Source: Ga0077555 sp046154645
Lineage (GTDB): Bacteria > Pseudomonadota > Alphaproteobacteria > Rhizobiales > Hyphomicrobiaceae
NCBI GenBank assembly: GCA_046154645.1
Contig: JBJXDZ010000122.1
Span: forward strand, 1-64,000
Reading direction: 5' to 3'
DNA length: 64,000 nucleotides
In this document: positions 17,694-30,473 of the stretch, in pieces
Position numbering within the stretch: the first letter of the stretch is position 1
Layout of the letters: every line of letters begins with the position of its first letter
Notes under the pieces: model-generated
What the model saw: the letters and a program-made list of their open reading frames with translations, nothing else
Told to the model about the DNA's origin: nothing
The model's database searches: none
Made by a program: the position numbers and the translations under genes

Positions 17694-18209
17694 CTACCTC
17701 TGCCGCTCGAGGACGAGCACGCGGGGACCGGCCACCGTTCGCTCGATCGGCCGCAACAACACTGCCGCCAGCGGATAGAGTGCGGACTGGATGAGCACGG
17801 AGACCACCATCGGTCGCCAGTCGACAGCCTTCACGACGTAGGCCGACGCGACCAGCCAGGCAACAGTGGAGAGACCCATCGTGGCCGCCACGAAGCCGGC
17901 CCAGCGCATGACGCCGTCCCCGCCTCCGGTCGCCCAGTCCACCGTCCAGGTCAACGCGAGGCCAGCCAGAAACACCAACGGCCAGAACCCCAGCGGCCCG
18001 AACGTGAGCACATCAATGCCGAGCCCGACCACGGCAACGAAGGCCGGCGGAACCAGCTTGGGATGGTCGTGTTGCCAGAAGTGGATGCCCATGAAGGCCA
18101 GTGCCGGCAGACAGAAGCGCAGATCGTGATCCTGGCCCCACGGCAGCACGCCCGCCACTGCCAGCAGAAGAACGGAAAGTGCCGGAAGGATGCGGGCGGC
18201 AAGATGCAT
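17694..18209 (-). CDS. mreD: Rod-shape-determining protein MreD
   Basis: Small integral membrane component of the elongasome, 171 residues with about five hydrophobic helices, fitting MreD. Sequence similarity in this family is low; the call rests on size, topology (for example GIDVLTFGPLGFWPLVFL) and position between mreC and mrdA. The start chosen is the ATG at 18209, giving a normal N-terminal hydrophobic helix; the longer frame upstream is basic and overlaps mreC. Confidence 0.9.
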   Translation of the reverse strand: MHLAARILPALSVLLLAVAGVLPWGQDHDLRFCLPALAFMGIHFWQHDHPKLVPPAFVAVVGLGIDVLTFGPLGFWPLVFLAGLALTWTVDWATGGGDGVMRWAGFVAATMGLSTVAWLVASAYVVKAVDWRPMVVSVLIQSALYPLAAVLLRPIERTVAGPRVLVLERQR

Positions 18210-18243
18210 GGGGGCTCGGTGGAATCGTTTGGAGAGGCGGCTG

Positions 18244-19185
18244 TCAGCGGTTGGGCTGTGATGGCGACGGTTCGGGTGGAATGGGCTGACCGGCCAGCGA
18301 GCGGCGGCCGGTGTTCGGTGGTTTCGCCTCGTCGCGTACGAGGTCGAGAGCCGGCGACTGATGAAAGAGGATGCTGACGTGATCGATCTGATCAAGGCGC
18401 GCATGCAGCGCGACGGTGAGCCCGGAGGGCGTATCGATCACCGTGCCAATGCGCAATCCCCGTGGAAACAGGCCGCCGACACCCGATGTCACCACGGCAT
18501 CACCGGTCTTGATCAGCGCTGTCGCGGGAATGTGCGCCAGCCGTGGCGCAGTGCCATTGTCACCCATCATGACGCCTTTGATATCGCCCTCGCCGACCAG
18601 CACCGGAATGCGGCTGTTCAGGTCCGTGAGCAGCAGCACGCGCGCCGCCCGCGGACCGGTCTCGAGCACACGACCGACCAGGCCATCGGCACTGATCACC
18701 GGATAGCCGCTGCGCAAGCCGTGGTCACGGCCAACGCTCAGCAGCACGCTGCGTGCGAACGGCCCGCCGGCGTCCGCCACCACACGTCCGGTAACGTAGC
18801 TGATGGCCTGGTCCTGCACGGCACGCGCCAGGCCCTGGAGATCGACGAGGCGGCGCTCCAATTCCTTGGCGCGAGCTTCCCAGCCGGCCAGCCGCTGGTT
18901 CTCGGCGCGCAGGCGATCCAACTCCTCGGCCGGCACCGACATGGCCGACAGCCGCTCGCGCAGGCTGCGGACCGGAGCCAGTGCCGTTGCCACCCGCGCC
19001 AGCAGTGGCGACACCAGATCCACCAGCGTGTGGCGCACATGGCTGATGACCGGATTGTCGATGCGGCTGAGCACCAGCAGCGCCACGCAAAGCATGCCGA
19101 GCACGAACGCCGTCACGCCCTGTGAGCGGCGACGACGCGCCCCCACGGGCCGTCTGGCGAATGTGTCATCGCGAAGTGCCGTCAT
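18244..19185 (-). CDS. mreC: Rod-shape-determining protein MreC
   Basis: Periplasmic scaffold of the elongasome, 313 residues. A basic N-terminus is followed by one transmembrane helix (VTAFVLGMLCVALLVL), a coiled coil (about residues 75-120) and the beta-rich MreC domain (VTGRVVADAGGPFARSVLL to GLRIGTVID). The tail is Pro-rich. AGGAG precedes the ATG at 19185 at good spacing. It lies between mreB and mreD. Confidence 0.96.
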   Translation of the reverse strand: MTALRDDTFARRPVGARRRRSQGVTAFVLGMLCVALLVLSRIDNPVISHVRHTLVDLVSPLLARVATALAPVRSLRERLSAMSVPAEELDRLRAENQRLAGWEARAKELERRLVDLQGLARAVQDQAISYVTGRVVADAGGPFARSVLLSVGRDHGLRSGYPVISADGLVGRVLETGPRAARVLLLTDLNSRIPVLVGEGDIKGVMMGDNGTAPRLAHIPATALIKTGDAVVTSGVGGLFPRGLRIGTVIDTPSGLTVALHARLDQIDHVSILFHQSPALDLVRDEAKPPNTGRRSLAGQPIPPEPSPSQPNR

Positions 19186-19273
19186 GCCCACTCCTGTGGC
19201 CGGGCGTGGCCTCAATTCTCGGCAGTGCGGGGCGTGTCGCCCCTCAGCCACCCAATGCGCGCGTAGTCTGCGC

Positions 19274-20311
19274 TTACGGCTTGATCAGCAAATGCTCGCG
19301 TTCGCTGAGCGTCTGGAGAACGAGTGCCGTTCCCTTGACCACACAGTGCATCGGGTTTTCCGGAATGACGAATTTGACGCCGATGCGCCGCTCCAGTTCG
19401 ACGTCGAGCTTGTCGAGCAGCGCCCCGCCGCCGGACAGAGAAATACCACGATCGCAGACATCGGATGATACTTCCGGTGGAAGATCTTCTATCGCGCGCT
19501 GGATAAACTCAGCGATCTCCTCGATCGGCCCTTCGAGAGCTTCGGCAATGTCGTGCGGCGCCAGCACTGCGGTCTTTGGCTTGCCTTGGCGCAGATCCCG
19601 CCCCCGGATGCGGATCTCGGCGGTGCGGCCATTGGGCTGCAACACGGCCGTGCCGGCCTCGATCTTGATCCTCTCTGCGTTGCCGGCGCCGATCACCAGC
19701 TGATGCTTGCGGCGCACGTAGCGGATGATGGCGTCGTCCATCGTATTGCCGGCACAGCGTAGCGAGCGCGCCTGCACGACATCACCAAGGGACAGCACGG
19801 CGATGTCGGTTGTGCCGCCGCCAATGTCGACGACCATGGTGGCAGCCGGCTCGTCGATGGTGAGCCCAGCGCCAAGCGATGCCGCCACCGGCTCCTCGAT
19901 CAGGTAGACCCGCCGCGCCCCGGCTGACACCGCAGTTTCGTAGACGGCGCGCCGCTCCACCGGCGTCGCGCCCGCCGGCACGCAGATGAGGATGCGCGGT
20001 CGCCGGAAGCCCAGCATGGACTTCGCCCGCTTGATGAACTGGCGCAGCATCTCCTCGGTGGCGATGAAATCCGCGATGACGCCATCCCGGAGCGGCCGGA
20101 TGGTCTCGATCGACTCGGGCGTGCGCCCAAGCATCATTTTTGCCTTCTGGCCAACCGCCAGCACCTCGCGCGTCCCGTTCCGTGAACGGATCGCCACCAC
20201 TGACGGCTCGTCGATGATGATGCCCCGGCCAATGACGTGCACCAGCGTATTCGCCGTGCCGAGATCGATCGCGATATCGTCCGAGAAAGCCCCGGTTACA
20301 CTCGCTAACAT
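19274..20311 (-). CDS. mreB: Actin-like rod-shape protein MreB
   Basis: Bacterial actin that forms membrane-bound filaments guiding wall elongation. 345 residues, normal length. The nucleotide-binding motifs are present: DLGTANTLVHV (phosphate 1) and VVDIGGGTTDIAVLSLGD (phosphate 2). The ATG at 20311 was chosen because it gives the standard MreB N-terminus (FSDDIAIDLGTANT); the frame upstream has unrelated composition. It is the first gene of the mre-mrd-rod operon, preceded by a 418-bp gap that likely holds its promoter. Confidence 0.98.
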   Translation of the reverse strand: MLASVTGAFSDDIAIDLGTANTLVHVIGRGIIIDEPSVVAIRSRNGTREVLAVGQKAKMMLGRTPESIETIRPLRDGVIADFIATEEMLRQFIKRAKSMLGFRRPRILICVPAGATPVERRAVYETAVSAGARRVYLIEEPVAASLGAGLTIDEPAATMVVDIGGGTTDIAVLSLGDVVQARSLRCAGNTMDDAIIRYVRRKHQLVIGAGNAERIKIEAGTAVLQPNGRTAEIRIRGRDLRQGKPKTAVLAPHDIAEALEGPIEEIAEFIQRAIEDLPPEVSSDVCDRGISLSGGGALLDKLDVELERRIGVKFVIPENPMHCVVKGTALVLQTLSEREHLLIKP

Positions 20312-20729
20312 AAGTCGTCTTGCCCCTGTGCCCTGGCGCTCGCCGGTGCCAGACCACGAACCGTGTTCGTCGGCGGCAGCTAGCCAGCAGGCGATGGGCC
20401 TGCAGCAAACTCCATGCCGATCCGTGCGATGCCAATTCTTATACGGCAACGCTCGCGTCGGTGCGAGGCACATCCCGTCCACGCTCGCGACCTGACGTGA
20501 AGATAGGTTAATCTGCGGCAATTGCCAGTCGCGGCTGAAATTCTTTTGCATGCTCGGGCGGAGCACAGCCGCTCTTCCCGCGGCTCCAGGCATCTCCAAG
20601 TTGTCATTCCAGCCTGGACAACAACGGCCGCCAGTGCGCAGGGCGGCGCTCGGCAACCGTTGTGTCCTGAGACAAGACTTAACCCTGACTTGTCTCTCTA
20701 CGGATCATGTGCGCAGGCATCACACTACG
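20312..20729. other. Gap between leuA and mreB with an 8-bp hairpin
   Basis: No gene seen. GAGACAAG (20669-20676) and CTTGTCTC (20689-20696) form an inverted repeat 34-60 bases downstream of leuA. It lacks a T-run, so it may be a processing or weak termination signal for leuA. The rest probably holds the mreB promoter, which I could not place. Confidence 0.4.
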
Positions 20730-22331
20730 TCACGAGGCCATCGACTGCGCATTGGGGCCTCGCTGGCGCTTCATGAGCAGCTTATTGAGCGCCGTCACGT
20801 AGGCGCGGGCCGAGGCCACCATGGTGTCGGTGTCGGCGCCGCGGCCCGTCACCTGCTTGCCGTCCTCCTCCAGCCGCACCATCACCTCGGCCTGGGCGTC
20901 CGTGCCTTCGGTGACCGCCATCACCTGATACAGTGGCAACCGCGCCTCGTGGGGCACGATCAGCTTGATGGCCTTGAAGATGGCATCGACCGGCCCATCG
21001 CCGGTAGCAGTCTGGGTCATGGGCTTGCCTTCGATCTCGAGCGTGATCGTCGCGCGCTGCGGTCCTCCGGTACCGGCCACCACCTCCAACGCCACCACCT
21101 TGATGCGGTCGGTCTGGGTTGCGACCTCCTGGTCGACCAGCGCCTCGATGTCCTCGTCGAACACCAGCTTCTTCTTGTCGGCGAGGTCCTTGAATCGGCG
21201 GAAGGCATCCTGGAAGGCATTGTCGCCGAGGTCGTAGCCCAGTTGCTTGAGCTTATCCTTGAACGCGGCGCGGCCCGACAGCTTGCCGAGCGACAGCGTC
21301 GACTTGGAGAGCCCGACGCTTTCCGGCGTCATGATTTCGTAGGTCTCGACGTTCTTCAGCATGCCGTCCTGGTGGATGCCGCTTTCGTGGGCGAAAGCAT
21401 TCCGCCCCACCACCGCCTTGTTATATTGCACCGGGAATGCGGAGACCGCCGAGACAAGCTTGGAGGCCCTCACGAAGTAGGTCGAATCCACTTCCGACCA
21501 ATAGGGCATGATGTCGGCGCGGATTTTCATCGCCATCACGATCTCTTCCAGCGCTGCATTGCCGGCTCGTTCACCAAGCCCGTTGATGGTGCACTCGATC
21601 TGCCGGGCTCCGGCCCTCACGCCTGCCAGGGAGTTGGCCACGGCCATGCCGAGATCGTTGTGGCAATGTGTCGACCATACCACCTTGTCGCCGCCCGGCA
21701 CCGTCTCGCGCAGCATCTTGATCAGCGCATAATACTCCTCCGGCACCGAATAGCCGACGGTATCGGGAATGTTGATCGTTGTAGCGCCCTGCTTGATGGC
21801 CAGTTCGCAGCAGCGCAGTAGCACCTCGTGCTCGGTTCGGGTTGCATCCTCAGCACTCCACTCGACATTGTCGGTGTACTGCCGGGCGCGCGCCACACTG
21901 CCACCCACCGCCTCAATCACCTGCTCTGCATCCATCTGCAACTTCCACTTGCGATGCACGGGACTGGTCGAGATGAACGTGTGGATGCGCGGCCGCTTGG
22001 CAAACTTCACCGCCTGCCCGGCGCGATCGACATCGGCCAAGCTGGAGCGCGCAAGCCCGCACACCACCGAGTTCTTGACCAGTTTAGCGATCTCGCAGAC
22101 CGCCTCGAAATCACCGTTCGAGGAAATCGGGAATCCGGCCTCGATGATGTCGACTCCCATCTCGTCCAGCAGTTCGGCGACCGTCAATTTGTCTTCGAGG
22201 GTCATGGCAGCGCCCGGCGACTGCTCACCGTCGCGCAGGGTTGTATCAAAAATCAGAACCCGGTCCTTCGGGTCTCGCGTCTGGTTGGCAGCGATTACAG
22301 CAGCGGTATCGTGTTTGCCTGGTGCGCTCAT
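20730..22331 (-). CDS. leuA: 2-isopropylmalate synthase
   Basis: First committed step of leucine synthesis: condenses 2-oxoisovalerate with acetyl-CoA. 533 residues. The catalytic TIM barrel carries FDTTLRDGEQSPGAAMT and the metal-binding HCHNDLGMAVANSLAGVRAG region. A linker and a C-terminal allosteric domain, the site of leucine feedback inhibition, complete it. This is the standard type 1 LeuA length. An upstream short frame rich in Leu codons and an inverted repeat suggest attenuation control. Confidence 0.97.
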   Translation of the reverse strand: MSAPGKHDTAAVIAANQTRDPKDRVLIFDTTLRDGEQSPGAAMTLEDKLTVAELLDEMGVDIIEAGFPISSNGDFEAVCEIAKLVKNSVVCGLARSSLADVDRAGQAVKFAKRPRIHTFISTSPVHRKWKLQMDAEQVIEAVGGSVARARQYTDNVEWSAEDATRTEHEVLLRCCELAIKQGATTINIPDTVGYSVPEEYYALIKMLRETVPGGDKVVWSTHCHNDLGMAVANSLAGVRAGARQIECTINGLGERAGNAALEEIVMAMKIRADIMPYWSEVDSTYFVRASKLVSAVSAFPVQYNKAVVGRNAFAHESGIHQDGMLKNVETYEIMTPESVGLSKSTLSLGKLSGRAAFKDKLKQLGYDLGDNAFQDAFRRFKDLADKKKLVFDEDIEALVDQEVATQTDRIKVVALEVVAGTGGPQRATITLEIEGKPMTQTATGDGPVDAIFKAIKLIVPHEARLPLYQVMAVTEGTDAQAEVMVRLEEDGKQVTGRGADTDTMVASARAYVTALNKLLMKRQRGPNAQSMAS

Positions 22332-22400
22332 TGAATTTCATCCTTCGTCCGGCCAGCAGTCATCGTGAGCTGGCGACTGATCCATCAGCTCTGCCGTGAT

Positions 22401-22449
22401 CCCCTGAGCGCCCGTTCCGGATCGATCCGAAACCTCGTCGGCTCAGGGG
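22401..22449 (-). promoter_or_regulatory. Candidate leuA attenuator hairpin
   Basis: CCCCTGAGC (22401-22409) and GCTCAGGGG (22441-22449) form a 9-bp inverted repeat enclosing the palindrome CGGATCGATCCG. On the leuA transcript the first arm overlaps the stop codon of a Leu-rich leader frame, which is the geometry of ribosome-controlled attenuation. A terminal U-run is not seen, so whether it terminates or blocks translation is unknown. Confidence 0.4.
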
Positions 22450-22547
22450 CTGGTAAGAAGGAGCGTCAGCTTCCGAATGGCGCAGCGGCGCCGGGCCAGG
22501 GTGCCCAGTCGCAGGTCGGTCAGCACGGGCTGTCCAATGGCGCGCAT
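22443..22547 (-). CDS. Candidate leucine leader peptide of leuA
   Basis: A 34-codon frame from an ATG at 22547 to a TGA at 22443. Nine of 34 residues are Leu, with the run LTLLLT close to the stop. It lies 112 bases upstream of leuA on the same strand, and its stop falls inside the first arm of a hairpin. Attenuation of leuA by Leu-rich leaders has been described in alphaproteobacteria. The ribosome-binding site is weak and no homologue could be compared, so this remains a candidate. Confidence 0.4.
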   Translation of the reverse strand: MRAIGQPVLTDLRLGTLARRRCAIRKLTLLLTSP

Positions 22548-22810
22548 GTCTCACTACTCGTCAGGCTGCCATTCGCGGCACACCATGGTTGACAGTAGTC
22601 TACGGACACGATCCATTGCAAGCTCAACATCACGAATGCAGACGCTAAGGGGCCAGTTCCAGCCGCACCCAGCGCATTTACCATGGTGCTGCAATTCCCC
22701 TGTTCAAGTTGTATGCCCAAAGCTGGATTCCGGGCGGTTGATCCCGACTGCCGATGATCAGGGCTGTGCTCGGGTCAACGCGGATTGCGTGTCAGAACGA
22801 TGATTGCCAC

Positions 22811-23225
22811 ATGCTGTCAATCACCGAGACCGCCGAGACGTTCTTCATTGCCTGCGAGACGGAAAAGTTGGGAGGGATGCAAGACCTATTGCACAGCCAA
22901 TGCCACCTTCGCCGCGCAAGCCGAGCCCCTTGCTGACGTACGCACGTTGGCTGCCTATTGCGACTGGATGAAGGGGCTGCTCGGCTTCATCCCGAATGGT
23001 CGCTATGAGCTCAAATCATTCGCCACCGACGACAAACGCCGCAACGTCGTGGCCTTCGCCGTGTTCCACGGCACCCACTCGGGTCCTGGCGGCCCGATGC
23101 CCCGCACTGGCAAGAGTGTCGCCACCGATTACGTCTATGTCATGCAATTCGACGGCGATAAGATCAGCAACATGACCAAAGTCTGGCACTCGGGCCTCGC
23201 CGTCAAAGCGCTCGGCTGGGGTTGA
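22811..23225 (+). pseudogene. SnoaL-like/NTF2-fold protein, frameshifted
   Basis: The 5' part reads in one frame from an ATG at 22811 (MLSITETAETFFIACETEK). The rest reads in another (WEGCKTYCTANATFAAQAEP to KVWHSGLAVKALGWG). Together they make one coherent NTF2-fold protein of about 138 residues, ending in the family-typical ITKVWHSG-like segment. The break is near 22866-22870, where roughly two bases seem missing before the Trp codon. Either the gene is broken or the sequence has an error. SnoaL-like proteins bind small molecules or act as cyclases and isomerases; the substrate is unknown. It is followed by a PLP-enzyme gene on the same strand. Confidence 0.65.
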
Positions 23226-23293
23226 GGCCACGGCATCCATTGCGGCCGCCTCCGAATTCCGACACTCTCGCCGCATCCTTCGGAGACCCGCTC

Positions 23294-24433
23294 ATGCCCC
23301 AACAAGCTCCCGCCGCACCCGGAATGCCGCTTGCCGACGTCGACACGCCGGCCTTGATCATCGATCTCGACGCCTTTGAGCGAAACCTCGCCAAGATGGC
23401 AGCCCATGTTGCCAAAGCCGGCGTCAAGCTGCGCCCGCACGCCAAGACCCATAAATCGCCGATCATCGGCCTCAAGCAGATGGCCCTCGGGGCCGTTGGC
23501 CTGTGCTGCCAGAAGGTCTCCGAGGCCGAGGCCATGGTCCAGGGCGGCATCCCCGACGTCTATGTTTCCAATGAGGTCTTCGGCAGCCGCAAGCTGGACC
23601 GTCTCGCCGCCCTCGCCTGTCAGGCGCGTGTCATGGTAGCCGTCGACAACGCGGCGGCCATCGAGGCGCTGGGCACGGCTGCCCGCAAGGCCGGCGCCGA
23701 GATCCGCGTCCTGGTTGAAATCAACGTCGGCGCCAACCGCTGCGGTGTCGAGCCGGGCGCACCGGCCGTGGCCCTGGCGCAGTCGGTTAGCCGAGAGCGA
23801 GGCTTGAAGTTCGCGGGATTGCAGGCCTACCAGGGGCGCGCGCAGCACCTGCGCACCCCCGAGGAGCGCCGCGCCGCCATTGCCGCGGCGATCGAGATGA
23901 GCGCCCGGACCGTCACGGCGCTGAAACAAGCGGACCTCACCTGCGAGATCGTCGGCGGGGCCGGCACCGGTACGTTTGACCTGGAAGCTGCTTCTGGCGT
24001 CTACACCGAGCTCCAGGCTGGCTCCTACTGTTTCATGGATGCCGACTATGCCCGCAACAAGAAGTCCGATGGCTCCCGCTATGATGCCTTCGAGCATGCC
24101 CTGTTCGTCTACGCCACGGTCATGAGCACACCCATTCCCGATCGAGCCGTGGTCGACGCCGGGCTCAAGGCCTTGGCCTTCGATTCCGGCATGCCGGAAG
24201 TCCCGGGCCTCCAGGGCGCCATTTATGAACGGCCCTCAGACGAGCACGGCAACCTCAACGTTACCGCCTGCAATCATCGTCCCAAGCTTGGCGACAAGAT
24301 CATGCTGATCCCCGGCCACTGCGACCCGACCGTCAACCTCCATGACTGGTATGTGGGGGTACGCGGCATCGGAAGTGCCGATGCTCGCGTTGAATCCCTA
24401 TGGCCAGTCGCGGCCCGCGGCGCCTTGTTCTGA
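23294..24433 (+). CDS. D-threonine aldolase-like PLP enzyme (DSD1 family)
   Basis: Fold-type III PLP enzyme with an alanine-racemase-like N-terminal barrel, 379 residues. The PLP lysine is K51 in LRPHAKTHKS. Near the C-terminus, GHCDPTVN supplies H342 and D344. A His-x-Asp metal pair is known for D-threonine aldolases, whereas eukaryotic D-serine dehydratases use His-x-Cys, so cleavage of D-threonine or D-beta-hydroxy amino acids to glycine and an aldehyde is the better guess. GGAG precedes the ATG at 23294; the frame upstream is low quality. Confidence 0.85.
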   Translation: MPQQAPAAPGMPLADVDTPALIIDLDAFERNLAKMAAHVAKAGVKLRPHAKTHKSPIIGLKQMALGAVGLCCQKVSEAEAMVQGGIPDVYVSNEVFGSRKLDRLAALACQARVMVAVDNAAAIEALGTAARKAGAEIRVLVEINVGANRCGVEPGAPAVALAQSVSRERGLKFAGLQAYQGRAQHLRTPEERRAAIAAAIEMSARTVTALKQADLTCEIVGGAGTGTFDLEAASGVYTELQAGSYCFMDADYARNKKSDGSRYDAFEHALFVYATVMSTPIPDRAVVDAGLKALAFDSGMPEVPGLQGAIYERPSDEHGNLNVTACNHRPKLGDKIMLIPGHCDPTVNLHDWYVGVRGIGSADARVESLWPVAARGALF

Positions 24434-24552
24434 GGATGTTCCGCTCATTTCACCGGGTCTTCACACTGGACTCATCCAAATAGGGTATTGCGTCTTGCTG
24501 CCGCACACCCAACATACGGGTCGCGCCCTTCACCCCACACCGGGAGATTATT

Positions 24553-25314
24553 ATGACGCCTGAGGAACACCAGCTGATCAGTGGCCTTTTCCAGCGCATG
24601 CGGGATTTGGGACCGGTCGACAAGGATCGCGACGCGGAATCGCTGATCATGCAGTCCGTGCTCGGCACACCTGACGCCGCCTACAAGCTCGTCCAGTCCG
24701 TGCTCGTGCAGGAGAGCGCGCTGGAAGAGGCCGCCAATCGCATGCAGGCGATGGAAGCCCGCATCCAGCAGCTGGAATCTGGCGGCCAGCAGCAGGCCAA
24801 GCCAGCCTCGGGCGGTTTCCTCGGTGGCCTCTTCGGCGGCTCCAAGCCCGCCCCGGCTCCGGTGCAGCGCGCCTCGAGCGTTCCCATGGCGGGTTCGCGC
24901 GGCTACGGCCAGCCGCAGCAAGCAGGCAGCCCGTGGGGTCCCCAGGGCGGCCAGCCCGGCGGTTACCAGCAGGGTGGCTATCAGCAGCCGCCGCAGCAGG
25001 CAGCCGGTGGTGGCTTCATGAAGACGGCCATGGCCACGGCGGCCGGTGTTGCCGGCGGTGTGCTCGTGGCGAATGCCATCGGCAACATGATGGGCGGCGG
25101 CAACCAGGCCCACGCGGCTGGTGGTAACCAAGGCGCAGCCGATGCCGGTGGCTTCGGCGCCACCGCCAACAGCGGTGCGGAAGCGAACGAGCCCCAGTAC
25201 CAGGATCCCGCCACCAACGATCCCGGCAACTATGAAGCCGAGCAGCAAGGCGCCCAGGACGAGGGCGGCGGCGGCTGGTTTGGCGGCGGTGGCGGCGACG
25301 ACAGCGAGTTCTGA
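24553..25314 (+). CDS. DUF2076 family protein
   Basis: A 253-residue protein whose N-terminus (MTPEEHQLISGLFQRMRDL) and layout match DUF2076: about 80 helical residues with a short coiled coil, a Gly/Gln/Pro-rich linker (about 80-155), an Ala/Gly-rich hydrophobic segment (about 158-180, TAMATAAGVAGGVLVANAIG), and a Gly-rich acidic tail ending in WFGGGGGDDSEF. The family is described as possible periplasmic ligand-binding sensors, but there is no signal peptide and the function is unknown. Confidence 0.8.
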   Translation: MTPEEHQLISGLFQRMRDLGPVDKDRDAESLIMQSVLGTPDAAYKLVQSVLVQESALEEAANRMQAMEARIQQLESGGQQQAKPASGGFLGGLFGGSKPAPAPVQRASSVPMAGSRGYGQPQQAGSPWGPQGGQPGGYQQGGYQQPPQQAAGGGFMKTAMATAAGVAGGVLVANAIGNMMGGGNQAHAAGGNQGAADAGGFGATANSGAEANEPQYQDPATNDPGNYEAEQQGAQDEGGGGWFGGGGGDDSEF

Positions 25315-25343
25315 GCCGCATCGACTGCAGTTCTGAAATAAGC

Positions 25344-25375
25344 ACGGGCGCGGCGATGACGATCGCCGCGCCCGT
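25344..25375. terminator. GC-rich hairpin between convergent genes
   Basis: ACGGGCGCGGCGAT and ATCGCCGCGCCCGT pair perfectly over 14 bp with a GACG loop. It lies 30 bases after the DUF2076 stop and about 50 bases after the opposing gene's stop. On the minus strand it is followed by the T-rich TGCTTATTTC. It probably serves as a bidirectional terminator. Confidence 0.6.
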
Positions 25376-25425
25376 CGCATGTGTAACGACCATCATGCCA
25401 GCGCGCCGAAGCAACAGGCTTGGGC

Positions 25426-26157
25426 TCAGGTAGCTTCGCTGAGTTCCTTGAGCGCGGCCCGGAGCGACCCCGGCGATGGCCGATCGTCCGCAGTCTCCAT
25501 CACGGGCACGGCCTCTACCGGCACCTCGATAGAACTCGGGGCGATGTCGACATCGGTTTCACTTGCATTGGTTGTATTGGCCGCGCGCTCTGTGCCCGGC
25601 TCGACCAGTTCATCGCCATCCTTGTAGAGCTCGAACTGCCGATCGAGCAAATCCAGCGCGGCTGCCGCCATATCGAGCAGGCCACCGAGCGGGATCACGC
25701 CCCCGACACGGTAGTCATCGCCAATGCGCAGGGTCTCGAACACGCCCACTCCAGGCGCGTCATCAGCGATCAAGCCCCGCCGGCGCAGAAACTGCTGCAA
25801 GTCCTCATGACCCGCCGCAGCGCTCGCGGCACCATCGCCGTAGAGCTGCACCAGCTCCAGCAACGCCGTGGTGTTGGCGGCGACCAGCCGCAGTACGGAG
25901 CGCACGCCGGCATCCGCCGTCTTGATGGTCTCCGCCCGGCGGCGTGCCTGCAACAGCCGCAACAGTAGAGCCGCCTCGTATTGGCGCACCTCGCCAACGA
26001 ATGCCGCCAGCAGGTCCTCCGGCGCTTCGCCCTCGGCCGTGTCGGCGGCCGGCTTCAGATGCGCCGCCATAAGATCCTCGCCCGCCGCCAACGCTGCATC
26101 GAGGTGGTCGGCGAGCAAGTGAACGCCATCGGGTGGCGCCGTGTGATGTTCGAGCAT
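25426..26157 (-). CDS. Hypothetical protein downstream of nrdJ
   Basis: About 243 residues; I do not recognise it. It is Ala/Leu-rich and mostly helical for the first 180 residues, with an acidic, Thr/Ser/Val-rich, probably disordered C-terminal part. No signal peptide or membrane segment is seen. The start is uncertain: an ATG at 26169 lies directly against AAGG, while the ATG at 26157 has AAGGA about 11 bases upstream. It follows nrdJ and a second unknown gene on the same strand with an 83-bp gap, so the three may be co-transcribed. Confidence 0.65.
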   Translation of the reverse strand: MLEHHTAPPDGVHLLADHLDAALAAGEDLMAAHLKPAADTAEGEAPEDLLAAFVGEVRQYEAALLLRLLQARRRAETIKTADAGVRSVLRLVAANTTALLELVQLYGDGAASAAAGHEDLQQFLRRRGLIADDAPGVGVFETLRIGDDYRVGGVIPLGGLLDMAAAALDLLDRQFELYKDGDELVEPGTERAANTTNASETDVDIAPSSIEVPVEAVPVMETADDRPSPGSLRAALKELSEAT

Positions 26158-26240
26158 GCCTGTCAACATCCTTGTCTTGTCGTCGCAGCCGACCGCCCAC
26201 CAGTGTCGTGGTTGTTCACCGCGTCCCGGCGTTCAGCGCA

Positions 26241-26582
26241 TCAATTGGTGGGCTTCGGCGCCACGCCCAGCACCACGTTGAGTGCGGTGTTGAGATCACG
26301 GCCGCTCGCCGCCAACCAGCGCCCGAGCGGTGAACCGAATGCTGCCAACCAGCGCCCCCGGGTATCGCCCTTGGCGGCAATGGCTGCCAAAGATGCTGCA
26401 ATGCTGACATCCGGCAACTCATCGCTAATGCCGAGCCGATGACGCAGCAAGCCGATCAGCTCGAGTTCGTCGCCCTCGCCCTCGCCATCGTCGTCGTGTC
26501 GCGCCAGATCCAACTCGTCGTCGTCTGTCATCACCTGTGGCGGCGACAACGGTGCAATTTCGATCGTCGGTTTCGTGGTCAT
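26241..26582 (-). CDS. Hypothetical acidic protein downstream of nrdJ
   Basis: About 113 residues, unrecognised. The first half is acidic (DDDELDLARHDDDGEGEGDE) and the second half is helical with LGRWLAASGRDLNTALNVVLG. It begins about 94 bases after nrdJ ends, in the same orientation. The chosen ATG at 26582 follows AAGGA at a long spacing; a longer frame starts at 26615. Its position suggests a link with nrdJ, but no function can be assigned. Confidence 0.6.
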   Translation of the reverse strand: MTTKPTIEIAPLSPPQVMTDDDELDLARHDDDGEGEGDELELIGLLRHRLGISDELPDVSIAASLAAIAAKGDTRGRWLAAFGSPLGRWLAASGRDLNTALNVVLGVAPKPTN

Positions 26583-26675
26583 TGAGACTACAGTCCTTGT
26601 CCGCAACGCACGCACGCCACTTCGCCAGTCTTACTCACATCTGATTCGTGGCATGACTGGGTTCGTCCATCGTCG

Positions 26676-30473
<3,798 letters not shown>

